Shown: positions 1-5,365 of the stretch, in pieces | How positions within the stretch are numbered: position 1 is the stretch's first letter | Layout: each line of letters starts with the position of its first letter | Origin: an uncultured Rikenellaceae bacterium | GTDB taxonomy: Bacteria; Bacteroidota; Bacteroidia; Bacteroidales; Rikenellaceae | DNA length: 6,924 nucleotides | Direction of reading: 5' to 3' | NCBI GenBank assembly: GCA_947038135.1 | Contig: CAMQVM010000081.1 | Location: 1 to 6,924, forward strand | Program-made: the position numbers and the translations under genes | Notes under the pieces: model-generated | Seen by the model: only the letters and a program-made list of their open reading frames with translations | Told to the model about the DNA's origin: nothing | Databases searched by the model: none

Positions 1-224
1 ACGCAATACTTATGACCAGGCTTGTGTTTAAAATGGATTCTTTCTTTGGCACTGCTCGATACAATTAAATCTTGATCACATTCGCAGCATTTGTGACTAT
101 CTTTTGTTAATGAACATTGACGCCTGAAAGCAAAAGCCTTTTTCTTATTGCTAAATATCTCTTCAGACTTAAGAAGATTTCCTGTCGATTTATCTATCGC
201 AATTTCTATTAAATACTTATTCAT
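1..224 (-). CDS. CoiA/DUF6035-like protein, N-terminal part (runs off the left edge)
   Basis: This is an open frame of 74 complete codons from an ATG at 222-224 to the left edge, so the C-terminal part is missing. Around residues 46-74 it shows Cys46-x2-Cys49 (with an extra Cys47), then HFKH with His64 and His67, then Cys74. This spacing, with the HFxH signature, matches the N-terminal zinc-site module of CoiA-like competence nucleases and of Bacteroidetes DUF6035 proteins, where it precedes a restriction-endonuclease-like domain. That catalytic part would lie outside the window, so nuclease activity is not shown here. The first residues (MNKYLIEIAIDKSTGNLL) look like a beta strand and turn, with no signal peptide, so the protein is probably cytoplasmic. 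The start is the only ATG in the open stretch near the promoter-like sequence at 264-293. The family call rests on the motif alone. Confidence 0.6.
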   Translation of the reverse strand, partial: MNKYLIEIAIDKSTGNLLKSEEIFSNKKKAFAFRRQCSLTKDSHKCCECDQDLIVSSSAKERIHFKHKPGHKYC

Positions 225-256
225 TATATTTTAATTACTTAATAATAAACCTATAC

Positions 257-293
257 GATAGTGATTATACAACAATATACTTATCACTATCAA
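257..293 (-). promoter_or_regulatory. Perfect 9-bp inverted repeat overlapping a promoter-like sequence upstream of the CoiA-like gene
   Basis: GATAGTGAT (257-265) and ATCACTATC (283-291) are perfect inverted copies separated by 17 bp. Read on the minus strand, TTGATA (288-293), 18 bp, then TATAAT (264-269) resembles a housekeeping promoter, and each arm of the repeat overlaps one box. The TATAAT lies about 40 bp before the ATG at 224. A dimeric regulator binding both arms would block the promoter. Bacteroidetes normally use TAnnTTTG rather than TATAAT, so the promoter reading is tentative; the dyad itself is plain in the sequence. Confidence 0.4.
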
Positions 294-415
294 AAAACAT
301 TGTTCATTTGCGGAAACTCAGCCTAATTAGTTTATTGAAATACGGTACAACCAACTTGACTATTAATATTACAATGAGATTTCAGTATAGACAGCTGTTG
401 CATATACTTTATATT

Positions 416-1323
416 TTACTCTTCGTCTTTAGCCAATGTTTCGTAATGTTTAATTTGCTCTTTGCAGATGCGTGTAGTTATCTCTTTTAGCACCTCTGTA
501 CGCTCTAGCATATACTCCAGCTCCTCTTTTGTCACTTTGAAATCTATTTTATATCTAGCATCTACATAGGCATCACGTAGTAGGTTAAAGGTGTTTTGCT
601 CAAATTCTGTTACTCGTGGAAACACTGTTGATAACTCTGGTGAGTAGCTTTTTGTCATATCTATAAGCTTCTCTAAATCGTGCAGTTTTGAGTGATAGTT
701 TATGAACGACATACTTAATATTCGATAGTATTTTTCGCACGCTTGGTGTATAAGAAATGATGCTATTACATATTTTTTATCATTATAACCAGTATTTCCA
801 AAAATCAAAAAATTATTTGCATATTCACAAGCATAATCAAAATACTCCTGCGCAAGTCTCCCTTTAAGGCTATACGACAACTTAGTTATAGCAGGCAATA
901 TTACACGCCCATCATCATAAAGCATAATCCCCTCACGCATAACATCTGAGTAAAATGGTTGATGCTCCTCTAGCTGCTTACATAGCACACCCTCGCACTC
1001 AACAACAAATTGAGGTGGCGCATAGAGCGTACCCTCATATATCTTGTTATATTCACTCGCTACCTTATCATATATCTTCCTATTTATTTCGTAAGCTTTA
1101 GCCTTAGTTGCAGGCTTTGCAAGAACAACCATAATATCATAATCGCTCTGAAATGATACACGACCGCCACCGCTCTCTGGGTGCTCATCATATATTACAC
1201 CCTCGCCCCTAGCATAACTGCCAAATAATACAATCATTGAGCATTTTGGTGTGTGCTTTCGTATTAGGTTAACAAGTACTATTAGCTGCTCTTGTGAACA
1301 CTTTTCTAGGTGTTTTATCTTGT
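416..1323. repeat. Direct repeat copy A (pairs with 1382-2289)
   Basis: This 908-bp block aligns without gaps to 1382-2289 at an offset of 966. Positions 444-1269 appear identical to 1410-2235 (826 bp). All differences lie at the ends: 421, 436 and 443 near the stop codon, and 1270, 1279, 1281, 1302 and 1307 near the 5' end, with homology fading from 1324. Confidence 0.9.
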
Positions 1324-1342
1324 TTGTTATTAAATTTTCCAT
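416..1342 (-). CDS. Nucleotidyltransferase-HEPN fusion protein, short tandem copy (308 aa)
   Basis: The N-terminal half is a minimal nucleotidyltransferase (MNT) domain: GSYARGEG at residues 41-48, then SDYDIMVV with Asp67 and Asp69 as the DxD metal pair. Glu115 (PPQFVVEC) sits where a third carboxylate is expected. The typical end of such domains, REGIMLYDDG, follows at 136-145. From about residue 150 the protein resembles HEPN domains: FLIHQACEKYYR at 196-207, LHDLEKLI at 220-227 and RDAYVDARYK at 256-265. In separate-gene MNT/HEPN toxin-antitoxin systems the MNT enzyme AMPylates and silences a HEPN RNase; here both are one chain. No Rx4-6H RNase motif is visible. The gene lies 39 bp downstream of its 461-residue relative and has its own TATCTTTG box at 1370-1377. 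The start ATG (1340-1342) is 28 bases downstream of that box. The last residue is Glu, where the other copy has Lys. Biological role is not known. Confidence 0.85.
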   Translation of the reverse strand: MENLITNKIKHLEKCSQEQLIVLVNLIRKHTPKCSMIVLFGSYARGEGVIYDEHPESGGGRVSFQSDYDIMVVLAKPATKAKAYEINRKIYDKVASEYNKIYEGTLYAPPQFVVECEGVLCKQLEEHQPFYSDVMREGIMLYDDGRVILPAITKLSYSLKGRLAQEYFDYACEYANNFLIFGNTGYNDKKYVIASFLIHQACEKYYRILSMSFINYHSKLHDLEKLIDMTKSYSPELSTVFPRVTEFEQNTFNLLRDAYVDARYKIDFKVTKEELEYMLERTEVLKEITTRICKEQIKHYETLAKDEE

Positions 1343-1369
1343 ATTTGTAATTATACCTTGTCAGTATCT

Positions 1370-1377
1370 CAAAGATA
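1370..1377 (-). promoter_or_regulatory. Bacteroides-type -7 box for the 308-aa MNT-HEPN gene
   Basis: On the minus strand this reads TATCTTTG, a full match to TAnnTTTG. The same octamer occurs at 2920-2927 before the longer copy, and the 38-bp leaders that contain the two boxes are about 74 percent identical by eye. A -33 TTG is not clear here: the expected place falls in the last codons of the upstream gene and reads about TGG, so this promoter may be weaker than its counterpart. Confidence 0.55.
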
Positions 1378-1381
1378 CATT

Positions 1382-2289
1382 TTACTTTTCGTCTTTAGCC
1401 AGTGTTTCATAATGTTTAATTTGCTCTTTGCAGATGCGTGTAGTTATCTCTTTTAGCACCTCTGTACGCTCTAGCATATACTCCAGCTCCTCTTTTGTCA
1501 CTTTGAAATCTATTTTATATCTAGCATCTACATAGGCATCACGTAGTAGGTTAAAGGTGTTTTGCTCAAATTCTGTTACTCGTGGAAACACTGTTGATAA
1601 CTCTGGTGAGTAGCTTTTTGTCATATCTATAAGCTTCTCTAAATCGTGCAGTTTTGAGTGATAGTTTATGAACGACATACTTAATATTCGATAGTATTTT
1701 TCGCACGCTTGGTGTATAAGAAATGATGCTATTACATATTTTTTATCATTATAACCAGTATTTCCAAAAATCAAAAAATTATTTGCATATTCACAAGCAT
1801 AATCAAAATACTCCTGCGCAAGTCTCCCTTTAAGGCTATACGACAACTTAGTTATAGCAGGCAATATTACACGCCCATCATCATAAAGCATAATCCCCTC
1901 ACGCATAACATCTGAGTAAAATGGTTGATGCTCCTCTAGCTGCTTACATAGCACACCCTCGCACTCAACAACAAATTGAGGTGGCGCATAGAGCGTACCC
2001 TCATATATCTTGTTATATTCACTCGCTACCTTATCATATATCTTCCTATTTATTTCGTAAGCTTTAGCCTTAGTTGCAGGCTTTGCAAGAACAACCATAA
2101 TATCATAATCGCTCTGAAATGATACACGACCGCCACCGCTCTCTGGGTGCTCATCATATATTACACCCTCGCCCCTAGCATAACTGCCAAATAATACAAT
2201 CATTGAGCATTTTGGTGTGTGCTTTCGTATTAGGTCAACAAGTAGTGTTAGCTGCTCTTGTGAACACCTTTCAAGGTGTTTTATCTTGT
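1382..2289. repeat. Direct repeat copy B (pairs with 416-1323)
   Basis: This is the second copy of the 908-bp tandem repeat and forms the MNT-HEPN part of the 461-residue gene. The copies are separated by 58 bp (1324-1381), which hold the start codon, first codons and promoter of the shorter gene. Confidence 0.9.
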
Positions 2290-2767
2290 CAATGAAATAG
2301 AGGTGCTTTATCAGTGCTATACGCTTGTAAAAGCTTATTATAGCTTGTGTAGTCTGCTCTGAAACCCCTTTTTCAGTGAAATAGTCGAAAAATTTATCGG
2401 TGTTGTCATATTTTGATAGCGGTAGTTGTGCAATGAGCTCAATAGTCGCAGCAACCTCTTTTAGCATTAATTTAGAGATAATAGGTATATACTCTAATAT
2501 ATCAGCTAACTCATTTTCAGTTTGATCAGGGAATACAGAGAGATGATTGTAAAACTGTGAGCTATCTTTTCGCCTTGTTTTAGGTTGGTGCTTTAAACTT
2601 TTTATGCTAAGCCTTAATTCGCTTTCATTCTTTTTAGGTACTATTTTCAGATGCTCTATAAGAGCTATTATCTCGTCATGTGTAGATTGTGGTATTTTGT
2701 TTAGCTCCTCGATAAAGGTATCAAGCTGTTCAGTACTATATGCAGTCAGATTGTTGATGCTTAGCAT
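1382..2767 (-). CDS. Nucleotidyltransferase-HEPN protein with N-terminal 18-residue helical repeats (461 aa)
   Basis: Residues 161-461 are nearly identical to the neighbouring 308-residue protein: GSYARGEG at 194-201, DxD at Asp220 and Asp222, then the HEPN-like half. The first 160 residues are extra. Residues 9-116 form six units of exactly 18 residues with the pattern [EQ]-[LI]-x3-[IL]-x2-[LI]-x2-[IVFL]-P. Prolines fall at 26, 44, 62, 80 and 116, and the acidic or Gln position at 14, 32, 50, 68, 86 and 104. This suggests an alpha-helical solenoid, perhaps a partner- or substrate-binding arm. The ATG (2765-2767) is the first ATG after the promoter and has AAAGAGGAG 12 bases upstream (2780-2788), but it falls in the middle of a repeat unit, and the frame stays open for 41 codons before it. 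The protein may therefore be an N-terminally shortened relic that restarts internally. I do not recognise the N-terminal domain as a named family. Confidence 0.8.
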   Translation of the reverse strand: MLSINNLTAYSTEQLDTFIEELNKIPQSTHDEIIALIEHLKIVPKKNESELRLSIKSLKHQPKTRRKDSSQFYNHLSVFPDQTENELADILEYIPIISKLMLKEVAATIELIAQLPLSKYDNTDKFFDYFTEKGVSEQTTQAIISFYKRIALIKHLYFIDKIKHLERCSQEQLTLLVDLIRKHTPKCSMIVLFGSYARGEGVIYDEHPESGGGRVSFQSDYDIMVVLAKPATKAKAYEINRKIYDKVASEYNKIYEGTLYAPPQFVVECEGVLCKQLEEHQPFYSDVMREGIMLYDDGRVILPAITKLSYSLKGRLAQEYFDYACEYANNFLIFGNTGYNDKKYVIASFLIHQACEKYYRILSMSFINYHSKLHDLEKLIDMTKSYSPELSTVFPRVTEFEQNTFNLLRDAYVDARYKIDFKVTKEELEYMLERTEVLKEITTRICKEQIKHYETLAKDEK

Positions 2768-2890
2768 AGTAGAGTATAACTCCTCTTTAGAGTGCGTTCG
2801 TCTTGGAAGAGGTTTGAAATTTATAATACGCTCAAAAAGAGAGCTTAACCCCTCTTCTAAAGTTTTATATTGTTGGTAAGTAAATTTTTC
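2768..2890 (-). pseudogene. Start-less in-frame extension of the 461-aa gene (decayed former 5' end)
   Basis: The 461-residue frame is open for 41 codons upstream of its ATG, back to a TAA at 2891-2893, with no ATG, GTG or TTG. The translation continues the repeat pattern: THSKEELYSTMLSINNLT spans the present start in perfect 18-residue register, and LEEGLSSLFERIINF is a further unit. At the DNA level 2860-2892 aligns with the first codons of the 308-residue gene. There the homologous start codon ATG (1340-1342) reads AAG (2890-2892), and about one base is missing near 2862-2864, which puts the old start out of frame. Most simply this is a former coding 5' end that lost its start. Confidence 0.55.
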
Positions 2891-2919
2891 TTATTTGTAG
2901 TTATATCTAGTCTATTACA

Positions 2920-2950
2920 CAAAGATAATTATTTTATTATAATAGTGCAA
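2920..2950 (-). promoter_or_regulatory. Bacteroides-type promoter for the tandem MNT-HEPN genes
   Basis: On the minus strand, TTG (2948-2950), a 20-bp spacer and TATCTTTG (2920-2927) match the Bacteroides -33/-7 pattern. Transcription would start near 2913 and give a leader of about 145 bases before the ATG at 2767. That length is unusual here and fits the idea that the leader contains former coding sequence. Confidence 0.65.
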
Positions 2951-2956
2951 TAAAAA

Positions 2957-2986
2957 TTTGTAATTCAATTTATTTTACTAATTTTG
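2957..2986 (+). promoter_or_regulatory. Bacteroides-type promoter for the BACON lipoprotein gene
   Basis: TTTG (2957-2960), an 18-bp spacer and TAATTTTG (2979-2986) match the Bacteroides consensus. Expected transcription start is about 2993, leaving an A-rich leader of about 36 bases. Its -33 box is only 6 bp from that of the divergent promoter at 2920-2950. Confidence 0.65.
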
Positions 2987-3028
2987 CAGACAATACACAA
3001 CCACTTAATATAATAGATAATTAAAATT

Positions 3029-4180
3029 ATGAAGAAATTACTTTTTTACATCTCTATCGTACTACCTTTAACGGGGTGGTTGATGTCATGCGAATCTATG
3101 TCTAAAGATGACAAAACAGATACCTCAATTATTGGTTACAACGAAGAGAGGTTAAATCAAAATGCGTTCGCCAATCAAATAGAATCGGTAGGAGGCTTTA
3201 CATTTACAGCTCAAGCAGATTGGAATATCACTATTGGTGATGAGTCTAAAACAGAGACAAACAGCTCTTGGGTAGCTGTAACACCTATGAGTGGTGTGGC
3301 AGGAAACCATACAATTCATATCTATTTAGATGTTAATTATAGTGGTAATGATCGTGTTGAAAAAATACATTTAAAGTCGGGAGGTTCTCACCTAACAATA
3401 ACTATTGCGCAAAGTGGTAAAACCGAGCAGGGTCAAGTGCCTGTTGTGCCTAAAGTTATTACATCAATAAATTTGACTCAGATGAGTGGTGCAACACCAG
3501 TATCTACATTCGCATTTAAATTTAAGTACAACAATCGTGAACAGCTGGTTCAATTCAGCAGTGATAGAGAGTCAGAGGCGTTAAATTATCAGTTAACTCA
3601 TCATACCGATTCAATAGATGTTACGCTCGATTATAATGGTAACCTAAAAGAGAGTAGCGAATATCTTTATGATCATAGAGGGTTGATTGTATCTGGACAT
3701 ACCAACAAAAAGGACATGAAGGACCAGTCGAGCACAGTAATAGTTAAACATCTATTAGGTTATGAAGGCGATAAATATCTCAATAGGATAAATATTGCAG
3801 AGTCAATCATAACAAAAAACCTAACTTTAGAGTGGTTGAATGGTAATATGACAAGAGAGAGTCGTGTTACTAAAGTAAACAATGCTCTAACAAGTCACAT
3901 CATATATGACTTTAAGTATACTCAACATCCATTGAAAACAAATTTAGACCTTAACCGCTTAGCTTATGACGCTATAATGGGCTTCGATCTGATTATTCCT
4001 ACAATAATTAAAAAAACAGGACAGACGAGTGTAAATTTTGTAGAGTCAATAAGAAATCCGTCTACTGGTTACACACTAAAATTTAAATATACGTTTGATA
4101 ATGAAGGGTATCCTACAGAGGTAGAGGTATCTGAAAATGATGCCGTAATTGTTATATCTTCTATCTTATATAATAAATAG
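3029..4180 (+). CDS. BACON-domain surface lipoprotein (383 aa)
   Basis: The protein starts with a type II signal peptide: KK at 2-3, a hydrophobic core, then lipobox LMSC with the lipidated Cys21. The acidic/lysine run KDDK shortly after it resembles the surface-export signal of Bacteroidetes lipoproteins, so an outer-membrane, outward-facing position is likely. Residues about 45-130 match a BACON domain: Trp65, SSWVAVTPMSGVAGNH at 79-94, the Arg109 strand and the closing AQSG at 127-130. BACON domains are thought to bind carbohydrate or mucin-like ligands. The remainder (about 145-383) is beta-rich, with FKFKY and LKFKYTFDNEGYPTEVE motifs reminiscent of DUF4595/YD-like modules of Bacteroidales lipoproteins; this part is not firmly assigned. 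The gene is monocistronic, with its own promoter and a terminator at 4219-4250. No enzymatic residues are recognised. Confidence 0.85.
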   Translation: MKKLLFYISIVLPLTGWLMSCESMSKDDKTDTSIIGYNEERLNQNAFANQIESVGGFTFTAQADWNITIGDESKTETNSSWVAVTPMSGVAGNHTIHIYLDVNYSGNDRVEKIHLKSGGSHLTITIAQSGKTEQGQVPVVPKVITSINLTQMSGATPVSTFAFKFKYNNREQLVQFSSDRESEALNYQLTHHTDSIDVTLDYNGNLKESSEYLYDHRGLIVSGHTNKKDMKDQSSTVIVKHLLGYEGDKYLNRINIAESIITKNLTLEWLNGNMTRESRVTKVNNALTSHIIYDFKYTQHPLKTNLDLNRLAYDAIMGFDLIIPTIIKKTGQTSVNFVESIRNPSTGYTLKFKYTFDNEGYPTEVEVSENDAVIVISSILYNK

Positions 4181-4218
4181 CCATTACAAATTTTATTTAA
4201 GGCTGTAAATTACCTTTT

Positions 4219-4250
4219 ATGAGACCATTGCAATTTTGTGATGGTCTCAT
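4219..4250 (+). terminator. Hairpin terminator after the BACON lipoprotein gene
   Basis: ATGAGACCAT (4219-4228) and ATGGTCTCAT (4241-4250) form a perfect 10-bp stem with a 12-base loop, 39 bases after the stop codon. An outer TACC (4211-4214) and GGTA (4253-4256) could add four pairs. The T-run downstream is weak (TTTGGTAT), so termination may be imperfect. Confidence 0.65.
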
Positions 4251-4273
4251 TTGGTATACACCTTCCAAATTCT

Positions 4274-4305
4274 TTTGTTAGAGTAGAAACAATTCATTAC
4301 TTTTG
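4274..4305 (+). promoter_or_regulatory. Bacteroides-type promoter for the NERD-domain gene
   Basis: TTTG (4274-4277), a 20-bp spacer and TACTTTTG (4298-4305) fit the Bacteroides consensus. Expected transcription start is near 4312, about 55 bases before the ATG. It lies just downstream of the preceding terminator, so the gene is likely an independent unit. Confidence 0.65.
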
Positions 4306-4352
4306 CATATACTCATAGCTCAATTGCGATATGTAAATTGCTATGGTGTATG
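4306..4352 (+). promoter_or_regulatory. Imperfect hairpin in the leader of the NERD-domain gene
   Basis: CATATACTCATAGC (4306-4319) and GCTATGGTGTATG (4340-4352) pair with one bulged base and one wobble. Inside them CAATT (4321-4325) and AATTG (4336-4340) can continue the stem around a 10-base loop. The structure sits between the -7 box and the start codon, ending 14 bases before the ATG. It could act as an operator in DNA or as a translation-affecting structure in RNA; if transcription starts near 4312, part of the outer stem is not transcribed. Confidence 0.4.
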
Positions 4353-4366
4353 TATAATAAGCAATT

Positions 4367-5209
4367 ATGGGATTAAAAAAAATTAAACGCAAAATTAAGA
4401 GAATAATAGATATTACCATAATATCTATTATTTGTGGTATATTACTGATTTTATCGGTATTTGTATTTTTAGATTCGCAATCTATCAAGGTTGATATAAG
4501 TTATATTATTGATATAGCCCTTAAGGTTACTATTGGTTGTGTAGCTGTTATAGTTTTAGTGTTTACACTAGCTAAAATACGCAATAGGCGGCTACTAATG
4601 TCAGTGACAGACCCTAGCCGAGGAACCAAAACCGAACGTCAGCTGGTGCTGAAGCTCCTAAAAAAAGGTGTCGATGCACGTATGCTATTTCATGATTTGT
4701 ACCTAGAAAAACATGGTGGCGGGTATGCACAATTAGATCTTGTAGCTATAACAGATGTAGGCATAGTAGTGTTTGAGGTGAAGAAATATAGCGGATGGAT
4801 TTATGGCAGAGGTAATATGCCAAACTGGACTCAGGTGCTAGCTCATGGAGATGTCAAGAACTACTTTTACAATCCTATAATACAAAATAGCAGGCATATT
4901 GTTGAGCTTAAAAAACAGCTTCGAGAGTTCGGTGAAGTACCATTTTATTCGGTGGTAGTATTTTATGGTGATTGTGAATTTAAAGAGATAGCTCTGATTC
5001 CTCAGGGTTCATATTTAGTAAAAGAGAAGCGTGTTTGGGAAGTAATGAAGCTTATACGTAGAAGAAATGAACCTATTGAGTATTTAAATAAGCACAAGAT
5101 AGCTATGGTGTTAGATCGTGCTGCTGGAAATGGTGAAGATTCAGATATACAAGATGAGCATATTGAAAGTATAAATGATTTGATGGGTAAAGATAGAATA
5201 TTTGAGTAG
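4367..5209 (+). CDS. Membrane-anchored NERD-domain putative nuclease (280 aa)
   Basis: The N-terminus is strongly basic (KKIKRKIKR) and is followed by two predicted membrane segments, about residues 13-35 and 47-69, then a basic KIRNRR turn that suggests a cytoplasmic C-terminal domain. Residues about 84-200 match the NERD (nuclease-related) domain: GTKTERQ with Glu90, YAQLDLV with Asp124, GIVVFEVKKYSGWIYG with Glu137 and Lys139. This is the E/D/ExK arrangement of PD-(D/E)xK-like nucleases, and no catalytic position is visibly lost. NERD proteins occur alone and in defence or plasmid contexts, and their substrates are poorly known. The C-terminal tail (about 255-280) is acidic. The gene has its own promoter and leader hairpin and converges on the PepSY-like lipoprotein gene. 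The ATG at 4367 is favoured because the basic and hydrophobic segments follow it directly. Nuclease activity is inferred from the motifs only. Confidence 0.8.
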   Translation: MGLKKIKRKIKRIIDITIISIICGILLILSVFVFLDSQSIKVDISYIIDIALKVTIGCVAVIVLVFTLAKIRNRRLLMSVTDPSRGTKTERQLVLKLLKKGVDARMLFHDLYLEKHGGGYAQLDLVAITDVGIVVFEVKKYSGWIYGRGNMPNWTQVLAHGDVKNYFYNPIIQNSRHIVELKKQLREFGEVPFYSVVVFYGDCEFKEIALIPQGSYLVKEKRVWEVMKLIRRRNEPIEYLNKHKIAMVLDRAAGNGEDSDIQDEHIESINDLMGKDRIFE

Positions 5210-5306
5210 CTTGTTCGGTGTTTTTATTGAATATATATAAGGCTCAAAAAGTACAGATGCTACCTGCAAAATAGATAGTAAACTTTTGAAAGTAATAGAA
5301 GGCAAC

Positions 5307-5343
5307 AAAAAAAGAGGCAACATACAAATCTGAAAGCTGCCCC
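5307..5343 (-). terminator. Rho-independent terminator of the PepSY-like lipoprotein gene
   Basis: Read on the minus strand, GGGGCAGC pairs with GTTGCCTC (8 bp, including two G-T pairs) around a 14-base loop, followed by seven T. On the plus strand the arms are GAGGCAAC (5314-5321) and GCTGCCCC (5336-5343), with the A-run at 5307-5313. It begins 22 bases after the stop codon of the minus-strand gene. Confidence 0.75.
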
Positions 5344-5365
5344 TTATTACACATATACCACAAAA

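Noticed and set aside
257..291. Invertible promoter of the Bacteroides phase-variation type
   Set aside because: The arms are only 9 bp and the interval only 17 bp, too short for a site-specific inversion; no recombinase gene is nearby.
308..490. 60-codon plus-strand frame
   Set aside because: It overlaps the 3' end of the MNT-HEPN gene on the other strand, has no promoter and no family motif; its hydrophobic look comes from AT-rich sequence.
416..2289. The 908-bp repeats as an insertion sequence pair or composite transposon
   Set aside because: The repeats are coding MNT-HEPN sequence in tandem, not transposase genes, and have no terminal inverted repeats.
2604..2879. 91-codon plus-strand frame
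   Set aside because: It is antisense to the repeat domain of the 461-residue gene; its Ser/Leu-rich composition is what the complement of Lys/Glu/Leu-rich helices gives.
4297..4488. 63-codon minus-strand frame
   Set aside because: It is antisense to the promoter and membrane segments of the NERD gene; its hydrophobicity mirrors the AT-rich codons of that gene.
5141..5323. 60-codon minus-strand frame
   Set aside because: It overlaps the 3' end of the NERD gene and the terminator of the PepSY-like gene, with no motif.
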